Shown here one piece after another: positions 10,601 to 20,138 of a DNA stretch of 64,000 nucleotides (its first letter is position 1; each line of letters starts with the position of its first letter). The position numbers and the translations under genes are program-made. The notes below the pieces were generated by a model. It saw only the letters and a program-made list of their open reading frames with translations. It was not told where the DNA came from and ran no database searches. The DNA is from Kalmanozyma brasiliensis GHG001 (taxonomy: Eukaryota; Basidiomycota; Ustilaginomycetes; Ustilaginales), in the NCBI RefSeq assembly GCF_000497045.1, contig NW_015961965.1, positions 314,779 through 378,778 of the forward strand. The letters are read 5' to 3'.

Positions 10601-13215
10601 AAGACAGCATGATGCAGGCTTTCAGCCACGCCGGCCGGACCGAGGAGGCGACCCAGCACCGACATCGCATCATCGCCGCAGGTGGCGCTCCTACCGCGAC
10701 TTCGTATGCCGCCCTCATCGCTACGATCCGTGACACGACTGACGATGCCTCGATTGCGCAGGAGCTCTTCGACGAATCGCAGCGTTTCGGTGTGCGCCCG
10801 AATGCCTACCTCTTCAACACGGTCATCTCCAAGCTTTCGCGCGCCCGCAAGGCCGATCGTGCTCTGCAACTGTTCGACGAAATGACGCTCAACTTCCGCA
10901 TCAAGCCTACCAGCGTCACCTACGGCGCCGTCATCAACGCTTGCACGCGCATCGGCGACGAGCAGCGCGCTGTGCGCATGTTTGAGCAGATGGAGAACGA
11001 CCCCAGCTTCAAGCCTCGTGTGCCGCCGTACAACACCATGATGCAGTACTACATCCAGAGCGTCCCGGATCGTCAAAAGGCGCTGGTCTACTACCACAAG
11101 ATGCTTGAAGCTCAGGTCGACCCGAGCGCGCACACGTACAAGCTGCTCCTAGACCTATATGGAGCTATCGAGCCGGTCCTGTCACGAGAGATGGAACACG
11201 TTTTCAACGAGCTCGCCAACCGGCGTTCGGTGCCGGTGCAAGGAACGCACTGGGCCTCACTGATCAACTGCTACGGATGCATGCTCAACGATCTCGACCG
11301 CGCCATCTTGACTTTTGACTCGATCGCTTCACACCCATCCTCTCAAGGGCGTAGGAACGCAGCGAGCTTGCCGGATGCCGTCGCATTCGAAGCGCTGCTT
11401 GCTGTGTTTGTCGCGCACGGCAGGACCGATCTCATCCGAGCCCACTTCCAGAGGATGCAGGATGCAGGTGTCAAGATGACGGCGTACGTCGCTAATCTGC
11501 TCATTCGCGGTTACTCGATGGAACAAGGACACGCTGGACTCGACGAAGCTCGTGCTCTGTTTGAGAGCATGAGCGAGCCTGCTGCTGGTGTGGCCGCGGT
11601 AGGCAATCACCCACCGCGAGCCCACGGTGCTGGTGCTCCTGCTCAAGACGACGCATCTGCATCGCCGGCTCCCTTCTCTGGCACTGGCGCGCCCTACCAC
11701 GCTGGCTTCGCATTCGAAGGGATTCAGCGCGAACCCTCGACGTACGAAGCCATGATCCGAGCCGAGCTCAGCCATGGTCACTCTGGCCGTGCTGCTGCTC
11801 TTGTCGATCGTATGGAAGCGCGCGCCTTCCCGCCGGCGCTCATTGTGCGTGCGCGTGCGCTTGTTTCTGATGCAACCGTATCGAGTATCGCCGCCACAAG
11901 CTTTGCCGAAGCTGGAGCGGGCTTGGACGCTACCGTACCTGAAGTAGTCTCGGCAGCCAGTCGCTTTACCTATGGACAGACATCTCCACGATTGAGACAC
12001 ACAGGTCTGTACAGCGCTCCCTTCACTGAGGCCATTACCCCCCAGACTGGTGCGGGTGCCATGTCGGTGCGTCATGCCTCCACGATGGCTGGCAGTGGTG
12101 CAGCTGCTCCCGCCCCCGGCCCGCCCAAGCCCAACAGCCCCTTCACCATCTTTGACCGAGCGGTCAAGACACTGCAGAAGGACCGGGCGGCCGTGCGACC
12201 TTCCGTCTCACACACCGAGCAAGGTCACGAATTTGGAGCTGACTCGACTCGAGGCGATGCGTCGCGGGAGACCGACTACGTGCGCCGTGCTATCGCAGAA
12301 TCGCTGGCAGATCGAGTGCAGGACATCAAGCGCGATTTCCCGACCATCGTCGAGCTCGGTGCTGGGCCCGGCTTCCTGCGCCACTATTTGGACCCGCAGG
12401 GCTGCGGCACCAAGAAGATCATCATGTGCGACACGAGCGAGGCGCTGCTGAACCGAGATCGTCATCTCGACGAGCAATTCGGGTTCGAAGTGGAACGTCG
12501 CGTGTTGGACGAAGAAGTGCTGCCATTCGAGGAGGGCACGCTGGACTGCGTCGTGGTGAGCGGTGGCTTGCACTGGACCAACGACCTTCCCGGTGTGCTG
12601 ATCCAGATTCGACGCGCCCTCAAACCCGATGGCGTGTTCATCGCCGCACTATGCGGTGGCGACACGCTATTCGAGTTGCGAACCAGCCTGCAATTGGCCG
12701 AGCAGGAGCGAGAGGGTGGCATCTCGCCACGCATCTCGCCCATGGCCGACACGCGTGATATGGCGTCATTGCTGTCTCGTGCCGGATTCACAATCCCCAC
12801 TGTCGATGTGGACGAAGTGTCGGTGGGCTACCCGAGCATGTACGAGCTGATGCACGATCTGCGCGACATGGGCGAGTCGAATGCGGTCATCAACCGTCGT
12901 GGTCAGCTGCGTCGGGACACGATGCTGGCCGCTGGTGCCATCTACCAAGCGATGCACGGCAACGAGGAGGGCGGCGCTGAGGGCGAAGGAGGAGTGCCAG
13001 CAACGTTCCAATTGATCTTCCTGATCGGTTGGAGCCCGGCACCCACCCAGCCCAAGCCACTGAAGAGGGGCAGCGCCAAGACGAATCTGAAGGATGTACT
13101 CGCCGGGCAGGAAGGCGACATGCAGCAGCAGGTCGAGGGCGACATGGAGGAGAAGCAACGCCAGCAATGGATGAGGTCGATGGAGGAGTCTTCGGCCTCG
13201 AAGAACAAGAAGTGA
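7672..13215 (+). CDS. Mitochondrial PPR protein fused to an NDUFAF5-like methyltransferase
   Basis: One uninterrupted 1847-residue frame with two parts. Residues 1-40 are rich in Ala, Ser and Arg and lack acids, as in a mitochondrial presequence. Pentatricopeptide-type helical repeats follow at about 220-500 and 900-1330, clearest around 1030-1170 (for example PNAYLFNTVISKL and PTSVTYGAVINACTR). These normally bind organellar RNA. From about residue 1490 the protein matches NDUFAF5, the complex I assembly factor that hydroxylates an arginine of NDUFS7. It starts SPFTIFDRAVKTLQKDRAA, has the SAM-fold glycine loop VELGAGPGF at 1560-1568, then VVSGGLHWTNDLPG and the GWSPAPTQPKPLKRGSAK tail. The linker (about 1440-1475) contains basic residues and MSVRHASTMA, which resembles a second presequence with a cleavage site. 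Two merged ORFs without intron or frameshift are seen directly. Joint function in complex I biogenesis is inference. Confidence 0.8.
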   Translation: MPVSSAAKLASHLWRGAAQSAANAAHNSANSFRGAFQGASSGPASSTGSSASGWASGLSSGGSSAGAGAGGAKFHAGRGAHFSYQHTGRALSQASSTSNPDSNNKSNDDDDEARRQKAYKLRLDGQHPHDRSTLASSGHLTKSQMQVRFRHAFAAKQGPLLVTSAEHAASINHPEGAGSERYASTVASLTDTTDNNGMYRSTTHAHDRVYKDLQDAARRKDAGGVNLSIDAFYALPKDQKTTAGFNMAMESLLSIRKGGDNLKRITDVYSDMIQAGHSPNSRTYTVLVKALCARDAETSATPSSTSDLPDTAASSEDHFVQALELTSVAHKSRMWFDDAAAYNAVLSSCALRGDVDRALSMLDLLERSDFADTDALTFTHLIQTFVSDPQLKPDETQQMQQARKLAACKQVFDEFLLASQKPRWDHEDDVLVWSSLIEAHFALGDVAGAVKLFERILEGGDSVPPLHHVLPSVMIQGFLNARDTAAALHWFNQISSAANGADASLPSSLPLPDRRTLRYLIRSVALSGQDEYLEPLQRAFHVYLQRSAEAQEYAKINPYIDVVSANVASAQRLLQAGSAQEASAPLDRALDASARFFAQEAASLSKLDPYSQVGKTRNAAAAVLSLADALLAADRVVDAGSALTYVRLFLQTMDVTTNPFQELGAQLSQLSSRFMAVDGAAGDAEHASVRLLASAEYVAPVLRDANLLDEQVAASLAKLYRNVRTQSPDVLISLPLSADGWNVILEAFCFEELHIRPLSLEAFGTDGVPVVLNDLARLSATQASSDEGALTRPPVDTAKAVEVTLTRYGQEALSLLPAWATPAKEDSNDTTTTITANEETSSDAGSASRFSASTPATTPPQQHSPLHRQDLPAAPTFSASPFSFPPVQVIDTDFGGLLTSLARPSGPDEAPGVYEQVLEQMKVGNFAHPEGLATLIGAFGRLNNVDRMEELYAMAQHVLHALVGDPAWQAKAWFVVEDSMMQAFSHAGRTEEATQHRHRIIAAGGAPTATSYAALIATIRDTTDDASIAQELFDESQRFGVRPNAYLFNTVISKLSRARKADRALQLFDEMTLNFRIKPTSVTYGAVINACTRIGDEQRAVRMFEQMENDPSFKPRVPPYNTMMQYYIQSVPDRQKALVYYHKMLEAQVDPSAHTYKLLLDLYGAIEPVLSREMEHVFNELANRRSVPVQGTHWASLINCYGCMLNDLDRAILTFDSIASHPSSQGRRNAASLPDAVAFEALLAVFVAHGRTDLIRAHFQRMQDAGVKMTAYVANLLIRGYSMEQGHAGLDEARALFESMSEPAAGVAAVGNHPPRAHGAGAPAQDDASASPAPFSGTGAPYHAGFAFEGIQREPSTYEAMIRAELSHGHSGRAAALVDRMEARAFPPALIVRARALVSDATVSSIAATSFAEAGAGLDATVPEVVSAASRFTYGQTSPRLRHTGLYSAPFTEAITPQTGAGAMSVRHASTMAGSGAAAPAPGPPKPNSPFTIFDRAVKTLQKDRAAVRPSVSHTEQGHEFGADSTRGDASRETDYVRRAIAESLADRVQDIKRDFPTIVELGAGPGFLRHYLDPQGCGTKKIIMCDTSEALLNRDRHLDEQFGFEVERRVLDEEVLPFEEGTLDCVVVSGGLHWTNDLPGVLIQIRRALKPDGVFIAALCGGDTLFELRTSLQLAEQEREGGISPRISPMADTRDMASLLSRAGFTIPTVDVDEVSVGYPSMYELMHDLRDMGESNAVINRRGQLRRDTMLAAGAIYQAMHGNEEGGAEGEGGVPATFQLIFLIGWSPAPTQPKPLKRGSAKTNLKDVLAGQEGDMQQQVEGDMEEKQRQQWMRSMEESSASKNKK

Positions 13216-14118
13216 TTCCGTACACCACCACTCTAGCTCAGACTCATTAGGACTGTTTTCATATTTGTATTTGTATCGGCTCGTACCTAGATCGCACTAG
13301 TTTGATCGACTCAGTGTTGACGCGTTTGGCAGTGTGAAGGTTGGCATCGGCAAGCGAGTGAGTGACACGATGTGGATGAAGTGATGGTGACGGTGGACTC
13401 CTCTGTGCCAAGATCATGGAGTTGGATGGCCACATACAGTACACACGCGCCTTTTCTCCGGCAGCACAGCAGTCAAGAAAGTCTAAATCTGGAAATCTCG
13501 GCTTGGTGGGTTGGCTGAGGTGTTGCTGTGTTGGTCTCTGGCTGAGCACGGTTGCTGTGCATGTGTGAGAAGCGTGTGCGTGCGTGTGCGCGAGTGTGGA
13601 ATTTGGCTGCAGCTCTGTCGATCCTCTCCATGCTTAGCTCGACCATCCCCAAGACCCTGACGAGCAGTCAACCGCTCAGCTCGGGCATCCATCTCAGCCA
13701 TCATCATCGTCGTCACCATCATCACCATCGTCACCGACCTCCTTCGCTCTACCAACGCGCTCCTCTATCTTCTCGCTCACTTTGTTCTGCACCGGATCCA
13801 TTCCCAGTCACCTTCATTTGATAGCCTCATTCGTGTCCCACATTGGACGACTCGAACTCAGCACCTTCATTCTCGATAAGCACGACACAATTACATCCTC
13901 ATCTCATACGCATGTACAGAGACAGCTAGACTGAACCCATCCTGTCGCAGCGAGTCAGGGCGACCAGATACCGTACCTTGGATCACTGGATACACTGCCG
14001 AGCCTCGCATTCACTGGACGCGCTGCACCGCATGGTCGCTCCCTCGGCAGCGACATTCTCCCGCCGTCGCCATCATTGACCACAGCATTGACCACCTTCA
14101 CACCGCCAGTCCGCTATC
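13216..14118. other. Intergenic region with simple repeats, upstream of kinesin-3
   Basis: About 0.9 kb with no supported gene. It contains a GT/GC-alternating tract at about 13557-13605 and a CAT/CAC/CGT trinucleotide-like tract at 13698-13735. A pyrimidine-rich leader runs up to the kinesin ATG. A 90-codon frame over the repeats encodes a His-rich string and looks like a repeat artefact. Confidence 0.5.
13698..13735 (+). repeat. Imperfect CAT/CAC/CGT trinucleotide microsatellite
   Basis: Consecutive CATCATCATCGTCGTCACC-type triplets, imperfect, in the kinesin-3 upstream region. Read directly from the sequence. Confidence 0.7.
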
Positions 14119-17100
14119 ATGGCTGACTCGGGCAACATCAAGGTCGTGGTGCGATGTCGCCCCATGAACTCGCGAGAACGCAATCGAGGCGCATCCAATC
14201 TCATCGAGTTTGTCGACCACCATCAGCTCGTACTCCAGCCGCCAGGCGAAGGCGACAGCAAAGAGTCCAGCAAAGCCACCAAGAAGAAGTCGATGCCCTT
14301 CTCCTTCGACAGAGCCTACGACGAGAACACAGAACAGGACGAGCTCTTCCAATACATCGGTGTTGAGCTGCTTCAACATGCATTCAACGGATTCAACACT
14401 TGTGTCTTTGCTTACGGTCAGACTGGCTCTGGCAAATCGCATTCCATGGTCGGATACGCGGAAGCCAAAGGTCTCACTCCACTCACCTGCTCTCGCCTCT
14501 TTGACGACATCCGCGACAAGACCGAGGCGGACGAGAATCTCACCATCAGTGTCGAGGTCAGCTATATGGAGATCTACAACGAAAAGGTGCGCGATCTGCT
14601 CAACCCCAAGAACAAGGGTAATCTCAAAGTCAGAGAGCATCCGAGTCTGGGACCGTATGTTGAGGATCTCAGCAAGCTGGTCGTGTCCAGCTTTCGCGAT
14701 ATCGAGAACCTGATGGACGAAGGCAACAAGGCCAGAACCGTGGCTGCGACCCAAATGAACGAGACCAGTTCGCGGTCACACGCAGTCTTCACACTCGTCC
14801 TCACACAGAAGCGCCTCGACGTCGAGACCAAGCTCGAGACCGAGAAAGTGTCTCGCATTTCGCTCGTCGATCTGGCCGGTTCGGAACGTGCCAATTCCAC
14901 AGGTGCTACGGGTGCTCGCCTCAAGGAAGGTGCCAACATCAATCGCTCGCTCACCACACTTGGCAAAGTCATTGCTGCTCTGGCGGCAGCGTCAGGCGTT
15001 GAAACGCCCGTCAAGGGAGGCAAGAAGCCAAAAGGGGCCAGTCTCGACAACTTTGTGCCCTATCGAGACTCCGTTCTTACCTGGCTGCTCAAGGACAGTC
15101 TGGGTGGCAACTCCAAAACCGCCATGATTGCTGCCATCTCCCCCGCCGACTACGAGGAGACGCTCAGCACACTTCGATACGCGGACCAAGCCAAGAAGAT
15201 CAAGAACAAGGCCGTGGTCAACGAAGACCCCAATGCCAAGCTCATCCGCGAGCTCAAGGAGGAGCTGGAGCTGCTGCGCACGCGTGTCTCTGGCGGCGGC
15301 GGTGTCCACGGCGAGAGCAGCTGGGATCCGTCAATACCGCCCGAAAAGCAGGTGGTGCGCTACCAGACCAGAACAGGAGAGATCAAGACCGTCACCAAGG
15401 CGGAATTGCAGGATCAGCTCGAGCAGAGCGAGAAGATCATGAGCAGTCTCAACGAGAGCTGGGAGGAGAAGCTCGCCAAGACGCACGAGATCCAGGTGGA
15501 GAGGGAGAAGGCGCTGGAGGAGCTGGGCATCTCGGTGGACAAGGGCAATGTCGGTGTTCACACGCCCAAGAAGCTGCCTCACTTGGTCAACCTGAACGAG
15601 GACCCGCTCATGTCGGAATGCCTGATCTACCAGATCAAGCCTGGTCAAACACTGGTGGGCAACCTCGAAAGCGGGCCCGACGTGCACATCAAGCTCAGCG
15701 GCACCAAGATCCTTACCAAACACTGCATGTTCGACAATCAAGATGGATCGGTCACGGTGACGGCCCTGGCTGACAGTATGACCATGGTCAACGGCAAGCG
15801 ATTGTCGCCGGACGAGCCGAAGAGGTTGCGGTCCGGGTATCGAGTCATTCTCGGCGACTTTCATGTCTTCCGATTCAACCATCCCGAGGAAGTGCGCAAG
15901 GCTCGAGATCGCGTACGCTCCACCTTGGCCATGTCAACGGGCGACGCACAGAACGAGACGCTGGTCGATGGCGATCTGCCCGCTACTCGACCTGACTCGC
16001 CTGCGTCAGGGGACGTCGACTGGACCTACGCCCGTCGCGAGTACGCCATGTCCAAGCTCAACGGACAGAACGTCAACTTCGACAATCTCAACGAGGAAGA
16101 TCTGGAGAAGCTGTTCGAGGATATCTCGAGAGCACGCTCGAAAAAGTCGATGGGAAGCGCTCTGGGTCGGCCAGAGAGCAGAGCGAGTCTGTTCGACGAC
16201 AATGCCAGCGAGTCGGCGAGTTCAGTGGTCAGACCGTACTCGTACGGTGCCATGACGGATGATACGAGCATTGACCCGTGGAGTCAGGCGGGGAGCGAGA
16301 TGGGATCCATGCGTTTCGGTCCGGGGACACCCATCAAGAACGGTGCGTACAGCGAGTCGGGAGCAGCCTCGCCGGCTGTGATGGCCGCTAGCCACCGGGA
16401 GACAGAGTCGCTGCGAGCCAAGGTGCGCGAATACGAGCAACAGATCACTCGTATGAACTTTGGCTCTCCGTCGCTTGGCTCGCTGCGACTCGGAGATGCA
16501 CCGTTCGAGTATAGCGACGCACAGAAGGAGCTGCTCCGCAAAGCACTCGCAAAATGGAGGGGTCACACCAAGGTGTCGATGGCCGAAGATGCTCTTTCGA
16601 AAGCGGTCCTCGTCAAAGAAGCCAACGTCATCAGCAAGGAGCTGGGCAAACGCGTCACCTACCAGTACACTGTCGTCGACGACTTTCCTCTCGCGGTCCC
16701 CAATTCAGGTGTCGAGGCCATCGCGGGATTGACCGAGTTCGACGACGTGTCCGACCCGGACCTCGCCTCGTGCGCCAAGCCCTGCATGGGTATCAAGGTG
16801 CTCGACTACATCCACTCGACGTGCTACGTCTGGTCGATGCCCAAGTTTGAACAGCGTCTGCAGAAAATGCGCAACCTCTACACGTTTGTCGACAAGCCCG
16901 AGTATTCGCGGCACTTCAACTGGTCCGACCCGTTCTACGAGGCGCCACATCCGACATATGCCTTCGTGGCGAGCACCTTGGTTCCGCTCCACGCGCTGTC
17001 GAAGCAAGTGTCGACAAAGTACCGACTGCCGTTGCACGACCGGCATACAGGGCAGCAGATCGGATCGTGCTCGGTGTCGCTCAAGTTTGTCAGTCTGGCA

Positions 17101-19158
17101 CCGGTGCCTATGTCAGGGAGAGAAAGGGCGAGCTTGTCGGCGCCCAGCGGGTCTCCGCGTGGCCCCAGCTCGCCCACCCCTTCGTCGTCTACCGGTGGCA
17201 CTGCGGCAGATCTGCCGGTAGGTCAGAAGCTGGGCTTTCAGATCCTGGTGGATTCCGTCTCGGGCATCTCAAGGGAAGACTTCGCAAGCGTTCATCTTCA
17301 GGTCAAGCTCAGCTCGTTTGCCGGCAACGCACTCGGCAAGGACGAGATCTACACCTCAGTGCCGGTCGATCTCGTCGGCGAAGACTCGATCGCTGAACTG
17401 CGACTGCGTAGGACGGTGTCGTTCGTGCTGACACCAGAATCGATCGAGTGGCTGCGCAGTGGATCGGCACCTATCGAGCTGTATGCCAAGGTCAGACCGC
17501 AGTACTTGGTCGCCTTGGAGCAGCACGACAACACTCGAGAGAGTCAAGATCCGCAAGCAAACGGCTTCGCACCGCTCCACGCGATCAATGGTGAAGACGG
17601 AGCGGCAGGGCTGACCAGGACCGGTCTCAAGACCATGTCCAAGACGATGAAGGAGCGACTGTCGGAGAACGAGATGCGCGGCGAGGAGCGACACCACATC
17701 CTGGCCTCTGTGCAGATCTGCGAGCTGGATTCTTCCGGCGAGTATCTTCCCGTCCCTGTGCGGGCTCAGTCGGCTCTCGATCCGGGGTCTTTCTTCCTGC
17801 GGCAGGGGTTGCAGCGGAAGCTCGTGATGCACTTGGCGCATGATTCGGGCAGACAATTTGCATGGAGCAAAGTGACCAAGCTCGAACTCGGCGACGTCCA
17901 ACTGCTGGACGCAAGAGGTCGCATGCACGGCGGTAAATCCTCCGACACCATCCAGCTCAAGGCACCGGTCAAGCAGCAGACGCTCGAGTTCCCCAACGAC
18001 GGCACGAGCGAGCTCAGTCTCTGGGCCTGGTGGGACAGCAGTGTGCACGACAGCATCAATCTCAATCGCACCACGGCAAGCGGGCACCGGGTGCTGATGC
18101 GACTCAGCTTCGATGTCGAGGTCGATCGCTGCGCCACGCCTGTGGCCTTTTCCATGGATCTGGCCGTGTCGATCAATCCACGCGACGCAAAGCCACCAGG
18201 ACGGTTGTGGGGTTACATCGAGTCTGCCACGAGCGGCGCGCGGACGCTGACGAAGACGAGTGCGATTTTCAGCGTCAAGTTGGTGCCACCGATGACGAAG
18301 AAGACGGCGGATCTGTGGAGGTTGGATACGGCCAAGAAGTATGTTCGGGGTCAGGAGGCGCTGAAGGGGTGGAAGGCGAGGGGTGTGAGTCTGGTCAAGG
18401 ATCATGAGGAGTTGGTGAGGAAGCAGAGCAGGAGGGCAGATGTCGAGGGTGTGAGGGCGATGTTGAAGGCTCATCCTCCCGCGGCCAGTGCAAGGGACGA
18501 GCACGATGAAGGAAGACTAGAGTTATTGGACAGGGTGGTGAGGATGTGGCAGCGCGCAGTGCGGGATGCAAAGATGCAGGTGGTCATTGCGGAACAGCCC
18601 AGTGCCAATGGTGATGACAGCGAAGTTGCTCGCGGAAAAGGAGCCAATGGGCTAGCAGGCATGTTCTCGCCCCCCACTCCCGACACCGACGATGCGAACG
18701 GACTGGGCATCGACACCACTCCCTCCGCATCTCCGACCAAACTCGACCGCACCTCGTCCAACACCTCGAACTCGGCCCTCCTCCCCGCCTTCACCCCCAC
18801 CCCCAAGCTCACCGCCATCGTATCCCTCGTTCCGCGCACAGACACCACCTCGCACCGGGGCCACCTCTCCATGTCCCTCGCCGACGCGTGGGTGCGTCGC
18901 TGGTTCGCCCTCCGTCGCCCCTACCTCTACGTCTACGAGTCCAACGCCGAACTCGAAGAGATCATGGTCATCCACGTCGCCTCGGTGCGCGTCGAGCATG
19001 ATGAAAACATCGAAAGGATGCTCGGCAAGGAGAACGTCTTCGGGGTGTACACGAGTAACAATAGTTACTTTTTGCAGGCGAGGGACGCGAAGGATCGAGA
19101 GGGGTGGATGGGCGCCTTGGACGGGTTGTACGATGGGCAGGGGAAGGATGGTGATTGA
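14119..19158 (+). CDS. KIN3: Kinesin-3 motor (UNC-104/KIF1 type)
   Basis: A 1679-residue N-terminal motor kinesin. The motor domain (about residues 5-370) has the P-loop GQTGSGKS at 100-107, switch I NETSSRSH and switch II DLAGSE, and the kinesin-3 loop extension. A neck/coiled coil follows. An FHA domain (about 497-595, with VGNLESGPDVHIKLSG) and long KIF1B/DUF3694-like regions come next. A PH domain closes the protein at about 1570-1670 (VRRWFALRRPYLYVYES). This order is that of UNC-104/KIF1A. In Ustilago maydis the corresponding Kin3 moves early endosomes and hitchhiking mRNPs and peroxisomes toward microtubule plus ends. Length matches the smut protein closely. The start sits in a good context, directly before a canonical kinesin N-terminus (IKVVVRCRPMNSRE). 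Confidence 0.93.
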   Translation: MADSGNIKVVVRCRPMNSRERNRGASNLIEFVDHHQLVLQPPGEGDSKESSKATKKKSMPFSFDRAYDENTEQDELFQYIGVELLQHAFNGFNTCVFAYGQTGSGKSHSMVGYAEAKGLTPLTCSRLFDDIRDKTEADENLTISVEVSYMEIYNEKVRDLLNPKNKGNLKVREHPSLGPYVEDLSKLVVSSFRDIENLMDEGNKARTVAATQMNETSSRSHAVFTLVLTQKRLDVETKLETEKVSRISLVDLAGSERANSTGATGARLKEGANINRSLTTLGKVIAALAAASGVETPVKGGKKPKGASLDNFVPYRDSVLTWLLKDSLGGNSKTAMIAAISPADYEETLSTLRYADQAKKIKNKAVVNEDPNAKLIRELKEELELLRTRVSGGGGVHGESSWDPSIPPEKQVVRYQTRTGEIKTVTKAELQDQLEQSEKIMSSLNESWEEKLAKTHEIQVEREKALEELGISVDKGNVGVHTPKKLPHLVNLNEDPLMSECLIYQIKPGQTLVGNLESGPDVHIKLSGTKILTKHCMFDNQDGSVTVTALADSMTMVNGKRLSPDEPKRLRSGYRVILGDFHVFRFNHPEEVRKARDRVRSTLAMSTGDAQNETLVDGDLPATRPDSPASGDVDWTYARREYAMSKLNGQNVNFDNLNEEDLEKLFEDISRARSKKSMGSALGRPESRASLFDDNASESASSVVRPYSYGAMTDDTSIDPWSQAGSEMGSMRFGPGTPIKNGAYSESGAASPAVMAASHRETESLRAKVREYEQQITRMNFGSPSLGSLRLGDAPFEYSDAQKELLRKALAKWRGHTKVSMAEDALSKAVLVKEANVISKELGKRVTYQYTVVDDFPLAVPNSGVEAIAGLTEFDDVSDPDLASCAKPCMGIKVLDYIHSTCYVWSMPKFEQRLQKMRNLYTFVDKPEYSRHFNWSDPFYEAPHPTYAFVASTLVPLHALSKQVSTKYRLPLHDRHTGQQIGSCSVSLKFVSLAPVPMSGRERASLSAPSGSPRGPSSPTPSSSTGGTAADLPVGQKLGFQILVDSVSGISREDFASVHLQVKLSSFAGNALGKDEIYTSVPVDLVGEDSIAELRLRRTVSFVLTPESIEWLRSGSAPIELYAKVRPQYLVALEQHDNTRESQDPQANGFAPLHAINGEDGAAGLTRTGLKTMSKTMKERLSENEMRGEERHHILASVQICELDSSGEYLPVPVRAQSALDPGSFFLRQGLQRKLVMHLAHDSGRQFAWSKVTKLELGDVQLLDARGRMHGGKSSDTIQLKAPVKQQTLEFPNDGTSELSLWAWWDSSVHDSINLNRTTASGHRVLMRLSFDVEVDRCATPVAFSMDLAVSINPRDAKPPGRLWGYIESATSGARTLTKTSAIFSVKLVPPMTKKTADLWRLDTAKKYVRGQEALKGWKARGVSLVKDHEELVRKQSRRADVEGVRAMLKAHPPAASARDEHDEGRLELLDRVVRMWQRAVRDAKMQVVIAEQPSANGDDSEVARGKGANGLAGMFSPPTPDTDDANGLGIDTTPSASPTKLDRTSSNTSNSALLPAFTPTPKLTAIVSLVPRTDTTSHRGHLSMSLADAWVRRWFALRRPYLYVYESNAELEEIMVIHVASVRVEHDENIERMLGKENVFGVYTSNNSYFLQARDAKDREGWMGALDGLYDGQGKDGD

Positions 19159-19410
19159 GAAGGGGGCAATAGATCGAATGGGACGAAGAGACGATGGCTG
19201 TGCGACGTGTGATGATGGACTGTGCGACGGCGAGGAGATGATTCAGCCGACTTCGCTCTGCGATTCGACAGCTGGTCTGTGCTGTCTTGAGCATATAGGC
19301 TCGACTACGGCAGGCTGAGCGCCTTCCTTCCTAGCCATATCTCGACTGTCATTGCTCTACAGAGCCCCACCTTCCCACACCAAACAAAAGCACATCGACA
19401 CCTCGTCAGC

Positions 19411-20067
19411 ATGCCCCCCGTCCTCCGCTCAAAGGCAGCCGCCGATTCTAATCGCCTCAATCCTCCGCCCGCGTACAATGACACGAGTCCGCATGCTCAG
19501 GCATCGAACGTCTACCGAAACCAAGCCTGCATCGCCCAGCCCGATTGTACCAGCGAGGACCTCATCTGCGATGCAGTCGGCGTGATCGTGGCTCTGTACA
19601 AGGGCGAAATCTCTGATCCAAGCTACCGTGCCGCTAGACTCGCCGTCGAGGTGTTTCACTGGGATGACACGTCTGGCGCCAAACTCAGACGGCTGCTGCG
19701 GCTCAACCTTGGTCCACAGCTGGACGGCGTCTTGTCTGGAATCAAGGCGATGGACTTCATCAGGCGAGTCGCATGCGGAGAACTTCGCGTAGGTACTGAT
19801 CAGCGCCACTGATGACACGCAAAGTCGACGATGTTCGCAGAAAACACTGACATGTCAACTTTCTTGCCCGAGAGCAGCTTCGCAGGGATGGATCAGCATC
19901 AAGAGCGTGATCTGCGAGAGGCAATCCGCTTCACTCGACCTTCTCAGCTGGAGTGGCACTGCGTACGACACACACAATTCTGCATTGAATGCACACGCAT
20001 GTCTGTCTTGTCATGGCTCGCCCTCATCGGAACGCATCTTGACACAGCCTTCGAGATGAGCGGATAG
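19411..20067 (+). CDS. Hypothetical protein, probably spliced
   Basis: I do not recognise this gene. The first exon (19411-19788) reads 126 codons with a structured-looking core (CDAVGVIVALYKGEISDPSY through GIKAMDFIRRVACGEL). It is followed in frame by a GTAGGT donor. An intron 19789-19872 (84 nt, branch-like CACTGAC, acceptor CCCGAG) would join it in phase to SSFAGMDQHQERDLREAIRF and on to a stop at 20067. A second intron beginning GTACGA at 19963 is possible and would change only the tail. Without splicing the first frame stops at 19812 after 133 residues. Codon use is similar to the neighbouring genes. The gene runs toward DUR3, with only about 70 bp between the two stops. The exon structure is my model; that something here is coding is moderately supported. 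Confidence 0.5.
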
Positions 20068-20138
20068 AGAAAGCGTCTAGGATTCGGTCAAAGCAAGGGA
20101 CAAGGATGTGATACGATTACGTCGGAGCATCATCGCCT

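Noticed and set aside
17356..18504. 382-codon open frame antisense to the kinesin gene
   Set aside because: It overlaps well-conserved kinesin-3 sequence; His/Arg/Leu-rich translation without recognisable features.
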